In this document: in pieces, positions 17,916 through 27,167 of the stretch | Numbering within the stretch: position 1 is the first letter of the stretch | Layout of the letters: every line of letters begins with the position of its first letter | Origin: Fluviibacter phosphoraccumulans | Lineage (GTDB): Bacteria > Pseudomonadota > Gammaproteobacteria > Burkholderiales > Rhodocyclaceae | Reading direction: 5' to 3' | NCBI RefSeq assembly: GCF_016110345.1 | Contig: NZ_AP019011.1 | Coordinates: forward strand, 930,001-994,000 | Length of the DNA: 64,000 nt | Notes under the pieces: model-generated | What the model saw: the letters and a program-made list of their open reading frames with translations, nothing else | Databases searched by the model: none | What the model was told of the DNA's origin: nothing | Made by a program: the position numbers and the translations under genes

Positions 17916-18815
17916 TTATTCGGCGGCCTCAGGCAAGACCAGATCAATCAGGGTAAGCGTTTGTTCGCCGGATTCAGTTTGTAGATAGAGGGCGCCCTCA
18001 GTCGCGTCCTGTTGCAGCACTGCCAGGGCAAGCCAATTGCCATCAAGCCCGGGCGCGACCATCAGCAGACTGCCGCATGCCTGGCCGTTCAGAACAGCTG
18101 AACGCACTTCTGTGCCAGAAACCAGCGGCTGCTCAGAGCCCACACGGTATAGGTGGCGTTTAATTTTGCCCAGATAATGGGTACGCGCCACAATTTCTTG
18201 ACCCGGATAACAGCCTTTTTTGAAGCTGACACCGCCCAGTTTGTCGAGATTGATCATTTGCGGCACGTAATGCTCACTGGTGGCCTGGGTGACCAGCGGG
18301 AAGCCCTGAGCGATATCGGCACGCAGCCAGTCTTCCTGGGAAGCGCAAGCCAAGTCCGCAGTGAGTGCCTGGAATTGATTTTCAGGGCCGGTGAGTAACA
18401 CTCGTGTGGAGTCAATGCGAACAGCGGTCATCTCATCCTGGCGGGTTACCTGCCAGTCTGTTGTGGGTAAGGGCAGGTTGGCTAGTGCGGTGCCCGGATG
18501 CAGCAGACCATAAACAAGATCAGTAGCGGGTATGACTTGCACCTTGAGCCGTAAGACATACATCTTGAGGCGCTTGGCGATGGCGTCACGCACATCGCTG
18601 GCCAGTACCAGTCGGTAGCCATTCTCAATGGGCCAGATCACAAAGGTGGTCAGCAGGCGGCCTTTGGCCGTACACCAGCCAGAGATTTGGGCACGTTCGT
18701 TATTTAGCGTGCGGATATCGCTCGGCACCTGGGCATGAAGAAAGGCCTGCGCATCATCACCCGTAACATCGAGGATGGCGAGGTGGGGAAGGGCGGTCAA
18801 TTGTGGGGTCGTCAT
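17916..18815 (-). CDS. ygfZ: Folate-binding Fe-S assembly protein YgfZ
   Basis: A 299-residue protein of the YgfZ/GcvT-like family, which uses tetrahydrofolate in the repair or assembly of iron-sulfur enzymes. The diagnostic motif KGCYPGQEIVART is present with Cys202, the residue conserved in the family. The rest follows the glycine-cleavage T-protein fold (N-terminal DVTGDDAQAFLHAQVPSDI). It is convergent with the L,D-transpeptidase gene and divergent from mltG, as is often seen in proteobacteria. Confidence 0.92.
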   Translation of the reverse strand: MTTPQLTALPHLAILDVTGDDAQAFLHAQVPSDIRTLNNERAQISGWCTAKGRLLTTFVIWPIENGYRLVLASDVRDAIAKRLKMYVLRLKVQVIPATDLVYGLLHPGTALANLPLPTTDWQVTRQDEMTAVRIDSTRVLLTGPENQFQALTADLACASQEDWLRADIAQGFPLVTQATSEHYVPQMINLDKLGGVSFKKGCYPGQEIVARTHYLGKIKRHLYRVGSEQPLVSGTEVRSAVLNGQACGSLLMVAPGLDGNWLALAVLQQDATEGALYLQTESGEQTLTLIDLVLPEAAE

Positions 18816-18876
18816 CGGTCGTTGTCCTGGGTCTATGCCCGGTTAAAGCGGGTTAAGGTTGGTATCATAATGGGCT

Positions 18877-19863
18877 ATGAAAAGTTTGGCCAAATTCTTC
18901 TTCACAACCGGGTTGGCGCTCGTCGCTGCCGTGCTCCTGGTGGTGTTCTGGCCGGTGCCTTTGTCCGAGTCTAAATTGCTCGTTCGGGTGCCGCCGGGCG
19001 CTTCACTTCGCACTGCGGCACAGAGTCTGAATGAAGGCGGGGTGGGCGTGCCAGCTTGGATCATTAGTGGGGTTGGGCGTATTGCTGGTTTATCGACGTC
19101 AATCAAGGCCGGTAGTTATGAATTCGATGAGGGGATTGCGCTCTGGGCATTGCTGCGAAAATTATCCAGTGGGGATACCAGTCAGGCCGATGTGCTTTTT
19201 GTTGAGGGATCTACCTTCCGCGAGATGCGTGCAAAACTGAACGGGCAGCCTGAACTCTTGCACATAACGCGGGACATGAATGATGCAGACATTATGAGCC
19301 GATTGGGTATGGCTGGGCAGTCACCGGAGGGCTGGTTTTTTCCGGATACCTATCGTTTCGATAAGCGTTCCGAAGATATTGCCGTATTGCAGCGGGCGCT
19401 GGCAGCCATGCAAAAGCAGTTGAATACGGTGTGGCTATCGCGTGATGCCAATTTACCGTTGAAGTCAACCTACGAACTGCTGATTCTGGCTTCCATCGTA
19501 GAAAAAGAAACCGGCACCGCATCGGACCGTGCGCAGATCGCCGGCGTATTTATCAATCGACTACGCAAGGGCATGCGACTGCAGACCGATCCGACCGTGA
19601 TCTACGGCTTGGGTGAGCGCTTCGATGGCAATCTGCGTAAAGCAGATCTGCAACGCGACACGCCGCACAACACGTATACGCGCGCCGGTTTACCACCAAC
19701 GCCGATCTGCATGCCGGGTTTGGCTGCATTGCAGGCTGTTGCTCATCCGGCTAAAACGGATGCGCTTTATTTTGTTGCCAAGGGCGATGGCTCTAGCCAG
19801 TTCTCAGCCACACTGGATGCGCATAACCGGGCGGTTAATCAATATCAACGAGGCAAACCCTGA
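18877..19863 (+). CDS. mltG: Endolytic murein transglycosylase
   Basis: MltG cuts nascent peptidoglycan strands and ends their elongation. The 328-residue protein starts with a short cytoplasmic tail and one membrane anchor (FFTTGLALVAAVLLVVFW). The catalytic motif SIVEKETG carries the expected Glu209, followed by FINRLRKGMRLQTDPTVIYGLG and the conserved NTYTRAGLPPTPICMPG stretch. It is the first gene of the mltG-tmk-holB-tatD group, with tmk starting three bases after its stop. Confidence 0.94.
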   Translation: MKSLAKFFFTTGLALVAAVLLVVFWPVPLSESKLLVRVPPGASLRTAAQSLNEGGVGVPAWIISGVGRIAGLSTSIKAGSYEFDEGIALWALLRKLSSGDTSQADVLFVEGSTFREMRAKLNGQPELLHITRDMNDADIMSRLGMAGQSPEGWFFPDTYRFDKRSEDIAVLQRALAAMQKQLNTVWLSRDANLPLKSTYELLILASIVEKETGTASDRAQIAGVFINRLRKGMRLQTDPTVIYGLGERFDGNLRKADLQRDTPHNTYTRAGLPPTPICMPGLAALQAVAHPAKTDALYFVAKGDGSSQFSATLDAHNRAVNQYQRGKP

Positions 19864-19865
19864 CC

Positions 19866-20489
19866 ATGGCAGTTGTGAATACGGGCCGTTTTATTACAGT
19901 AGAAGGCATTGATGGTGCGGGCAAAAGCTCTCACATCGAATGGTTGCGTAACTATCTGACGCAGGCAGGCCATGCAGTGGTGGTCACGCGTGAACCCGGT
20001 GGCACGCCTCTCGGTGAGTCGTTGCGCACACTCTTGCTCAATGAGCCGATGTCACCCGAAACCGAAATGATGCTGATGTTTGCTGCCCGCGCCGAGCATT
20101 TGTCTTCGGTCATTTGTCCCGCACTGGCGCAAGGCGCCTGGGTGATTTCAGACCGTTTTTCTGATGCCACTTATGCCTATCAGGTGGGGGGTCGCGGTGT
20201 AGCTGAGCGCAAGTTTGCAGCCTTGGAAGACTGGGTGCAGGAGGGCTTACAACCGGATCGCACACTCTTGTTTGATGTATCGGTGGCAACGGCCCAGGCT
20301 CGGCTGCATGATACGCGGATTCTGGATCGCTTTGAGCGTGAAGCGAGTGATTTTCACCAACGGGTTCGTGAGGCGTATCACCAGCGTGCTGCCCAGTATC
20401 CGGAACGCATCCGCTTGATTGCTTCCGATGTGCCCATGGACGATGTGCGTGCGCAGATTCTGGTGGCCTTATCCGATTTGCTGGCCTGA
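19866..20489 (+). CDS. tmk: Thymidylate kinase
   Basis: It phosphorylates dTMP to dTDP for DNA synthesis. The P-loop is EGIDGAGKSS near residues 14-23, the DR(Y/F) motif is SDRFSDATYAY, and TREPGGTPLGE is the conserved substrate loop. The 207-residue length is standard. It sits between mltG and holB with almost no spacing, a common proteobacterial arrangement. Confidence 0.96.
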   Translation: MAVVNTGRFITVEGIDGAGKSSHIEWLRNYLTQAGHAVVVTREPGGTPLGESLRTLLLNEPMSPETEMMLMFAARAEHLSSVICPALAQGAWVISDRFSDATYAYQVGGRGVAERKFAALEDWVQEGLQPDRTLLFDVSVATAQARLHDTRILDRFEREASDFHQRVREAYHQRAAQYPERIRLIASDVPMDDVRAQILVALSDLLA

Positions 20490-20490
20490 G

Positions 20491-21594
20491 ATGATTAACT
20501 GGATTGCATTACACAGCGATGCCTGGACGCAGATACAGTCTGCGAAAGCGTCAGATCGTCTGGCGCATGCATTGTTGCTGACCGGTGCATCGGGGATAGG
20601 TAAGCTGGCCTTTGCCGAAGCGGTCGCAGCCAGTCTGTTGTGCGATCAACCCGAAGCCGACGGCCAGGCCTGTGGCACATGCACCGCCTGTACCTGGCAT
20701 GCGTCGGGCAATCACCCTGATTTTCGACGTTTGCGCCCGGAGGCCTATTCGGAAGAGCAACCCGAGGCTGAAGATGCAAAACCAGCTACAGCCAAAGCCG
20801 ACAAGAAAAAAAGCGAACAAATCCGGATTGATCAGGTACGCGGGCTTGAATCCTTTATTCAGGTGGGTAGCCACCGAGGTCGGCGGGTGATTCTGATTGA
20901 ACCGGCTGAAGCCATGAATGAAGCGACGGCCAATGCACTGCTCAAATCTCTGGAAGAACCGCCTGCCGGCGTTCATTTTCTGCTGGTCAGTCATGCGGCG
21001 GAGCGCTTGTTACCTACCGTGCGTAGCCGTACGCGTGCGGTGCCCATGGCGGTGCCTGCTGCGTCAACGGCACGCCAACAGCTGGCAGACGTTCAGCCAC
21101 CGCTCAGGCAGGGTGATTTGTGGTTAAACCGCTGTGCCGGTGCTTTGCGCTTTGCCGTAGGGCTGGCGCAAGCGGCCGATAAGCACCCCAATGCAACAGA
21201 TGAAGCCATGGCTGAAGTGGCTATTCTCGAAGCGTTGCTGGCACAGCTGCCTTTGGGGGAGCGTATGGACCCATTGGCATTGGCTAAAACCTGTGAGGCG
21301 TTGATCAAGGGAGACCAATCAGGCATGCGTTTGGCACTTCTGATTGACTGGATGCAACGCTGGACGCTGGATTTGCATTTGGTTCGCTTGGGTGCGACTC
21401 CGCGTGTATTTCCCGAGCAACTTAATGCCTTGCAACGATTGGCGGCCCAGCTTAATGATGATGCCTTACAGTCCTTTCCGGATTTTCTACTGGAATCCCG
21501 TCGGCTCAGTAGCCATCCGTTAAACATCAAGCTGTTTCTGGAATCCATTTTTTCGCGCACGATGGCGCTTTACGAACCAGGCCTGACCCCATGA
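20491..21594 (+). CDS. holB: DNA polymerase III delta-prime subunit
   Basis: This is a clamp-loader subunit of 367 residues. A P-loop-like TGASGIGK near residue 33 opens the AAA+ domain, followed by the zinc-binding Cys cluster (CDQ...CGTCTAC) and the SRC-like motif seen as VRSRTR. A charged linker (EEQPEAEDAKPATAKADKKK) is inserted after the zinc module. The start chosen lies one base after the tmk stop; the longer frame from 20419 would be inside tmk. The pilZ gene often found between holB and tatD is absent; instead the end overlaps tatD by four bases. Confidence 0.93.
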   Translation: MINWIALHSDAWTQIQSAKASDRLAHALLLTGASGIGKLAFAEAVAASLLCDQPEADGQACGTCTACTWHASGNHPDFRRLRPEAYSEEQPEAEDAKPATAKADKKKSEQIRIDQVRGLESFIQVGSHRGRRVILIEPAEAMNEATANALLKSLEEPPAGVHFLLVSHAAERLLPTVRSRTRAVPMAVPAASTARQQLADVQPPLRQGDLWLNRCAGALRFAVGLAQAADKHPNATDEAMAEVAILEALLAQLPLGERMDPLALAKTCEALIKGDQSGMRLALLIDWMQRWTLDLHLVRLGATPRVFPEQLNALQRLAAQLNDDALQSFPDFLLESRRLSSHPLNIKLFLESIFSRTMALYEPGLTP

Positions 21595-22391
21595 CCCGTT
21601 TGATTGATTCGCACTGCCATCTGGATTTTGATGGGCTTTCCAATCGTCTGCCTGAGGTACTGGCGGCTATGGAAGCCAATGATGTAGGCGGCTGCATGAC
21701 GATTGGCGTCACACTGGAAGAGGCACCACAGGTACTCGCTATTGCTGCGGCTTATGAACAGGTGTTCGCCTCCGTGGGCGTTCATCCCGAATATGCCGAT
21801 CACCGGGAGCCCGATGTTGAAACCCTCTGTGCCCTGGCGCAGCATCCGAAAGTCCTAGCCATCGGGGAAACCGGTCTGGATTATCACTGGCACAAAGACC
21901 AACCGGAATGGCAGCGCGAACGGTTTCGCGTGCATATTCGCGCCGCGAAAGCACTTAATAAACCGCTGGTGATTCATACACGGGAAGCCGCAGAAGACAC
22001 ATTGGCGATCCTCAAAGAAGAGGGCGCAGGCGCTGTAGGTGGCATTTTGCATTGTTTTACCGAAAGTCTTGCTGTTGCTGAACGAGCTATAGACCTCGGG
22101 TTTTATATTTCAATATCAGGCATTGTGAGTTTTAAGAAGGCTGAGCAGGTGCATGAAGTGGCTCGCGCTATTCCGCTGGATCGTTTGCTGGTAGAAACCG
22201 ATTCCCCTTATCTGGCACCCGTGCCTTATCGCGGCAAACCCAATGAGCCGGCTTATGTGCGCCACGTTGCGGAGGCCATTGCTAATTTGCGTCAGATTTC
22301 TTATGCGGAAGTGGCTACAGCCAGTAGTCGGAATTTTCTGTCCCTGTTTCCGTCGTCAGCCGCAGTGCTTGGGCCGAGAGTTGGATTATGA
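21591..22391 (+). CDS. TatD-family metal-dependent deoxyribonuclease
   Basis: A 266-residue hydrolase with the TatD metal ligands: DSHCHLDF at the N-terminus, ETGLDYHW, HTREA, HCFTE and ETDSPYLAP. The family includes 3'-5' exonucleases acting on DNA and tRNA; which paralogue this is (TatD or YcfH) is not certain, but the place after holB fits YcfH. Four-base overlaps join it to holB in front and to the ankyrin gene behind. Confidence 0.92.
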   Translation: MTRLIDSHCHLDFDGLSNRLPEVLAAMEANDVGGCMTIGVTLEEAPQVLAIAAAYEQVFASVGVHPEYADHREPDVETLCALAQHPKVLAIGETGLDYHWHKDQPEWQRERFRVHIRAAKALNKPLVIHTREAAEDTLAILKEEGAGAVGGILHCFTESLAVAERAIDLGFYISISGIVSFKKAEQVHEVARAIPLDRLLVETDSPYLAPVPYRGKPNEPAYVRHVAEAIANLRQISYAEVATASSRNFLSLFPSSAAVLGPRVGL

Positions 22392-23086
22392 AAAAGGGTT
22401 TGATCAGTCTCGTGCTGGCCTTGGCGAGCACATTGGTTTTAGCGGCACCCACTGCAGACGATATGGTCATGGCTGCCAAGAAAGACGATGCAGCAACGAT
22501 ACAAGAAGGTTTAAAAGCGGGTTTCGACCCGAACTACAAGGACAAGCAGGGCAACAGCTTGCTGATTCATGCGGCCGCCAACGTATCCGCAGCTGCAGCT
22601 GATGCATTGCTGAAGGGCGGGGCTGATCCCAAAATGAAAAATCGATCCGGAGATGACGCCCTCAATTATGCGGCGCTCAAAGGGAGTTTGCCCATTGTCC
22701 AAAGTCTGGTGGCCAGGGGGGTTCCGGTCACCCGGCCACAGGGTTGGCAACCCCTCAGCTACGCAGTTATAGGCAAACAGCTCGAAGTGTTTAATTTCTT
22801 GATGGACAAAGGCGCTGACCCGAACGGTAATAATCCGACGCAAGTGTCAGCGCTGATGTTTGCAGCTCAAGAAGGACAGGATGAGATGGTCGACCGTTTG
22901 TTGGCGGCTGGCGCAGACCCAACCTGGACCAGAGACAACGAAAGTGCTGTGGATTGGGCTTTAAAATCTCAAAATACCGATATTGCTGCAAAGATCATGA
23001 AAGCGCAGGCCAAAATTGGATTTGGCCGTTCTGAAGTCCTCAAGGCACCCGCTGCATCTGAACCCGAGGCGGATACTCAAAAGTAA
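22388..23086 (+). CDS. Periplasmic ankyrin-repeat protein
   Basis: A 232-residue protein with a signal peptide (MKKGLISLVLALASTLVLA). About four to five ankyrin repeats follow, for example NSLLIHAAANVSAAAADALLKGGADP, DDALNYAALKGSLPIVQSLVARGV and SALMFAAQEGQDEMVDRLLAAGADP. Such domains mediate protein-protein contacts. The partner is unknown; the gene overlaps tatD by four bases and directly abuts the PLD nuclease gene, so a link with that secreted enzyme is possible. Confidence 0.85.
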   Translation: MKKGLISLVLALASTLVLAAPTADDMVMAAKKDDAATIQEGLKAGFDPNYKDKQGNSLLIHAAANVSAAAADALLKGGADPKMKNRSGDDALNYAALKGSLPIVQSLVARGVPVTRPQGWQPLSYAVIGKQLEVFNFLMDKGADPNGNNPTQVSALMFAAQEGQDEMVDRLLAAGADPTWTRDNESAVDWALKSQNTDIAAKIMKAQAKIGFGRSEVLKAPAASEPEADTQK

Positions 23087-23659
23087 ATGGGTATCCTGCG
23101 CGCCGCTTCAGCTAGGGCCTTGTGGTCATTGATCTGCTTCCTGGGCTGCTCGGCGGTCCAGGCTGAAAATCTATTGCCGCAGGCAGGAGCGGTAACGTTA
23201 GTGCCCCAGACGCATATTCGTGTTTATTTTACGCCGGGCGACTCGGCTGAATCTGCCATCGTTGAAGCGTTACTGGGCGCCAAAGAATCGATTCTGGTCC
23301 AGGCTTATTCGTTTACCAATCCGGCTATTGCGGCGGCCTTGGTCGATGCGCGTAGCCGTGGGGTCAATGTAGTGATTCTGCTCGATAAGAGTCAGCGCTC
23401 GCAGAAGTATTCTGCAGCCGATTTTACGAACAATGCGGGTGTGACGACCCTGATTGATGATCGCCATGCCATTGCACACAACAAGATCATGATTATCGAT
23501 GGGCGTGTGGTCATTACCGGGAGCTATAACTTTACTAAGGCCGCCGAAAAAAGTAATGCCGAGAATGTAGTGATCATTGAATCGGGTGCAGTTGCCGAGA
23601 AATATCTGAATAACTGGCAGAAACACCGACGTCATTCGCAGCCATATCTACGACGCTAG
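23087..23659 (+). CDS. Phospholipase D-like nuclease, secreted
   Basis: A 190-residue protein with a signal peptide (about 1-26, ending SAVQA). It carries one PLD catalytic motif, HNKIMIIDGRVVITGSYN (H-x-K-x4-D-x6-GSxN), the layout of Nuc-type endonucleases, which act as dimers. The ATG follows the ankyrin gene stop without any gap. A role in periplasmic or extracellular DNA breakdown is inferred from the family. Confidence 0.9.
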   Translation: MGILRAASARALWSLICFLGCSAVQAENLLPQAGAVTLVPQTHIRVYFTPGDSAESAIVEALLGAKESILVQAYSFTNPAIAAALVDARSRGVNVVILLDKSQRSQKYSAADFTNNAGVTTLIDDRHAIAHNKIMIIDGRVVITGSYNFTKAAEKSNAENVVIIESGAVAEKYLNNWQKHRRHSQPYLRR

Positions 23660-23672
23660 CTCAAACGACAGA

Positions 23673-23704
23673 CACTAAAAAGCGCCCGAAGGCGCTTTTT
23701 AGTG
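23673..23704. terminator. Bidirectional intrinsic terminator
   Basis: A perfect 14-base stem (CACTAAAAAGCGCC and its complement) with a CGAA loop lies between the PLD nuclease gene and the convergent aminotransferase gene. Both sides carry T-runs, so it should stop transcription from both directions. Confidence 0.93.
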
Positions 23705-23716
23705 TGCAGCAGCTGA

Positions 23717-24919
23717 TCAGGCAACCACAGCGGCGATGGCGTCAGCCACAGCGTCGATGTTCTTGTTGTTCAGTGCAGCCAGGCAGATACGACCCGTCGA
23801 AACGGCGTAAATCCCATATTTGTCACGCAGCACATCGACCTGGTCGGCGGTGAGGCCGGTGTAGGAGAACATGCCACGTTGCTGGATCACAAAGCTGAAG
23901 TCCTGCTTGACGCCTTTGGCTTTGAGCTTTTCGACCAGGGCAATACGCATGGCGCGAATACGCTCACGCATTTCAGCCAGTTCATGTTCCCACATGACAC
24001 GCAGTTCCGGGCTAGTCAGTACTGCAGCGACTACGGCAGCGCCGTGGGTCGGCGGGTTGGAATAGTTGGTGCGGATCACGCGCTTGAGCTGAGATAGTAC
24101 ACGTGCCGATTCGTCCGATGACTCGGTAACGATCGACAAAGCGCCAACACGTTCGCCGTATAGTGAGAACGACTTCGAAAATGACGATGACACCAGGAAT
24201 TGCAGACCCGAGTGCGCAAACTTATCCAGAACGATGGCGTCTGGCTGGATGCCCTCGGCAAAGCCCTGATAGGCCATATCCAGAAATGCAATCAGACCCT
24301 TGGCACGAATCACGTCGATGACCTGATCCCATTGCTCGTTGCTCAGATCAGCACCGGTTGGATTGTGGCAGCAGGCATGCAGCAGCACGATGGAATCCTT
24401 CGGCATGGCGTTCAGATCGGCCAGCATGCCGGCGAAGTTAACGCCACGGGTGGATGCGTCGTAGTACGTATAGGTCTTAACGGGGAATTCAGCGGCTTCA
24501 AACAAGGCGCGATGATTTTCCCAGGAGGGATCGCTGATATACACGGTAGCGTTAGGTACCAGGCGCTTCAGGTAATCGGCGCCGATCTTCAGGGCGCCGG
24601 TACCGCCGATGGCTTGCGCCGTAATAACGCGCTTGTCGCGCAGCAGCTGGGTGTCATGGCCAAAGAGCAGGGCTTGAACAGCCTGATCGTAAACGACCGA
24701 GCCTTCAATCGGCTGGTAGCCACGAGCCGGCGGGTTCTTCATGCGGGCTTCTTCGGCAGCACGAACGGCCTTGAGCAGGGGCAATTTGCCCTCATCATCA
24801 TAGTACACGCCGACACCCAGGTTCACCTTGTTGGCGCGGGTATCTGCGTTAAAGGCTTCGGTCAGGCCGAGAATCGGGTCGCGCGGTGCGAGGGCGACAT
24901 CAGCAAAAATCGAGGACAT
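23717..24919 (-). CDS. Aromatic/aspartate aminotransferase (class I)
   Basis: A 400-residue PLP-dependent aminotransferase of the AspC/TyrB group. Seen are the N-terminal NLGVGVYYDDEGKLPLLKAV, the LHACCHNPTG motif, and the PLP lysine in SSSFSKSFSLYGERVGAL. The start MSSIFADV has a GGAG ribosome-binding site five bases upstream; an earlier in-frame ATG at 25021 would add 34 residues with no family match. Whether it prefers aspartate or aromatic substrates cannot be told. It is divergent from uvrB. Confidence 0.92.
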   Translation of the reverse strand: MSSIFADVALAPRDPILGLTEAFNADTRANKVNLGVGVYYDDEGKLPLLKAVRAAEEARMKNPPARGYQPIEGSVVYDQAVQALLFGHDTQLLRDKRVITAQAIGGTGALKIGADYLKRLVPNATVYISDPSWENHRALFEAAEFPVKTYTYYDASTRGVNFAGMLADLNAMPKDSIVLLHACCHNPTGADLSNEQWDQVIDVIRAKGLIAFLDMAYQGFAEGIQPDAIVLDKFAHSGLQFLVSSSFSKSFSLYGERVGALSIVTESSDESARVLSQLKRVIRTNYSNPPTHGAAVVAAVLTSPELRVMWEHELAEMRERIRAMRIALVEKLKAKGVKQDFSFVIQQRGMFSYTGLTADQVDVLRDKYGIYAVSTGRICLAALNNKNIDAVADAIAAVVA

Positions 24920-25070
24920 AAAAACTCCGGTGGCCGCCGGGGTTACCGGCATGGAGGAAATAAGAGATGACGCGTTAAACTGTGCTCTTCGGCACTGGAT
25001 ATAACTCGAAAATTCTAACATGGCATAGCGTTTCTATGCCGTTCAATGTGCTGCAACAGAGATCTGATTC

Positions 25071-27167
25071 ATGACTTCCGCTTCGAATACCCTCACCGAA
25101 CTCGCTTCTGCCTCAGCAGCCAAGGTCGTTACCTTTGATGGCAGCCCATTCCGCATGCATCAGCCGTTTCCTCCCGCCGGGGATCAGCCCGTAGCGATTG
25201 AGCAACTGCTTGCTGGTTTGGACGATGGTCTGTCGTTTCAGACATTGCTGGGGGTGACCGGTTCGGGCAAGACCTACACCATGGCCAATGTGATTGCCCG
25301 CAGTGGCCGTCCGGCACTGGTGCTGGCTCCCAATAAAACATTAGCCGCCCAGCTATACGCCGAGTTTAAAGAGTTTTTTCCGGAAAACGCGGTTGAGTAT
25401 TTCGTGTCTTACTATGACTACTATCAGCCAGAAGCCTACGTGCCGAGTCGGGATCTCTTTATTGAAAAGGATTCGTCGATTAATGAGCACATCGAGCAGA
25501 TGCGCCTTTCGGCAACTAAGAGTCTGATTGAGCGCTCGGACTGCATTATTGTGGCAACGGTTTCCTGCATTTACGGTATTGGTGATCGCGATGAATATCA
25601 CCAGATGATCATGCATGTACGCGAAGGGGACAAAATCCACCAGCGTGACTTGCTGAAACGCTTGGCCGAAATGCAGTACAGCCGCAATGAAATGGATTTT
25701 CAGCGCGGTACGTTCCGGGTGCGTGGCGATGTCATCGATGTATTCCCGGCGGAGCATGCCGAGCACGCATTACGTATTGAGTTGTTTGACGATGAAGTGG
25801 AGCGTTTACAGTTGTTCGACCCGCTGACCGGCGAGATCCGCCAGCGACTGTCGCGTTTTACGATTTACCCCTCCAGCCATTACGTAACACCGCGCGCAAC
25901 AGTTCTGCGGGCCCTGGAAGGCATTAAAGAAGAGCTGAACGTGCAACGTGCGGCGTTTCTGTCCGAAGCCAAACTCGTCGAAGCGCAGCGCCTGGAGCAG
26001 CGAACGAAATTCGATATCGAAATGCTGAATGAGGTTGGGTTCTGCAAAGGCATTGAAAACTATTCGCGCCACCTATCCGGCCGTAACCCCGGTGATCCAC
26101 CGCCAACGCTGATTGATTACCTGCCGGACGACGCCTTGATCTTTATCGATGAATCGCACGTGGCGATCGGGCAGGTCGGTGCAATGTATAAGGGCGACCG
26201 TTCACGTAAAGAGAATTTGGTGAATTATGGTTTCCGATTGCCTTCCGCACTGGATAACCGCCCCCTTAAGTTTGATGAATTTGAAACAAAGATGCGGCAG
26301 ACGGTCTTTGTCTCGGCGACGCCAGCCGCTTACGAGAAAGAGCACGCAGGGCAGGTGGTTGAGCAGGTGGTGCGACCAACGGGCTTGGTGGATCCCGTTG
26401 TTGAAGTGCGTCCAGCGACGACACAGGTTGACGATTTGCTCGTAGAAATCCGTAAGCGAGTGGCGCTGGATGAACGCATTCTGGTCACCACCCTGACCAA
26501 GCGCATGTCAGAAGACCTAACGGATTACTTGACAGAAAACGGCATCAAGGTGCGTTATTTGCACTCGGATATTGACACGGTTGAGCGGGTCGAGATCATT
26601 CGAGACTTGCGCCTGGGTGTCTTCAACGTCGTGGTCGGCATTAACTTGTTACGAGAAGGTCTGGATATTCCAGAAGTCTCCTTGGTGGCAATTCTCGATG
26701 CGGATAAAGAGGGGTTCCTGCGCTCAGAAACCTCACTGATTCAGACCATTGGTCGGGCGGCGCGTCATCTCAACGGTACGGCAATTCTGTATGCCGATAA
26801 GATTACCGGTTCGATGCGTCGGGCGATGGATGAAACCGAGCGGCGACGTAATAAACAGGTGGCATTCAATACAAAGCATGGCATCGTGCCACGTGGGGTC
26901 AAGAAACGCATCAAAGATATTATTGATGGGGTTTACACCACCGGATACTCTGATTCCAATGATGCACAGGCGATGCGTAAGGCAGCACAGACGCGTCAGC
27001 GCTATGAAACGATGTCAGAGAAGGAAGTGGCTGCAGAAATCCGCAAGCTCGAACAAGCCATGCAGCAGCATGCCAAGAACCTGGAGTTCGAGGCGGCGGC
27101 ACAGACGCGGGATCAGTTATTTCGCTTGAAGGAGCAGTTGTTTGGTGCGGCGCCGAAGGGCGATTAA
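25071..27167 (+). CDS. uvrB: Excinuclease ABC subunit B
   Basis: UvrB verifies DNA damage in nucleotide excision repair. The 698-residue protein shows Walker A GVTGSGKT, the damage-probing hairpin region YYDYYQPEAYVP, the helicase motifs IDESHV and TLTKRMSEDLTDYL, QTIGRAARH, and a C-terminal UVR motif (IRKLEQAMQQHAKNLEFEAAAQTRDQ) that contacts UvrC, encoded at 53803. It overlaps the convergent lipoprotein gene by four bases. Confidence 0.97.
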   Translation: MTSASNTLTELASASAAKVVTFDGSPFRMHQPFPPAGDQPVAIEQLLAGLDDGLSFQTLLGVTGSGKTYTMANVIARSGRPALVLAPNKTLAAQLYAEFKEFFPENAVEYFVSYYDYYQPEAYVPSRDLFIEKDSSINEHIEQMRLSATKSLIERSDCIIVATVSCIYGIGDRDEYHQMIMHVREGDKIHQRDLLKRLAEMQYSRNEMDFQRGTFRVRGDVIDVFPAEHAEHALRIELFDDEVERLQLFDPLTGEIRQRLSRFTIYPSSHYVTPRATVLRALEGIKEELNVQRAAFLSEAKLVEAQRLEQRTKFDIEMLNEVGFCKGIENYSRHLSGRNPGDPPPTLIDYLPDDALIFIDESHVAIGQVGAMYKGDRSRKENLVNYGFRLPSALDNRPLKFDEFETKMRQTVFVSATPAAYEKEHAGQVVEQVVRPTGLVDPVVEVRPATTQVDDLLVEIRKRVALDERILVTTLTKRMSEDLTDYLTENGIKVRYLHSDIDTVERVEIIRDLRLGVFNVVVGINLLREGLDIPEVSLVAILDADKEGFLRSETSLIQTIGRAARHLNGTAILYADKITGSMRRAMDETERRRNKQVAFNTKHGIVPRGVKKRIKDIIDGVYTTGYSDSNDAQAMRKAAQTRQRYETMSEKEVAAEIRKLEQAMQQHAKNLEFEAAAQTRDQLFRLKEQLFGAAPKGD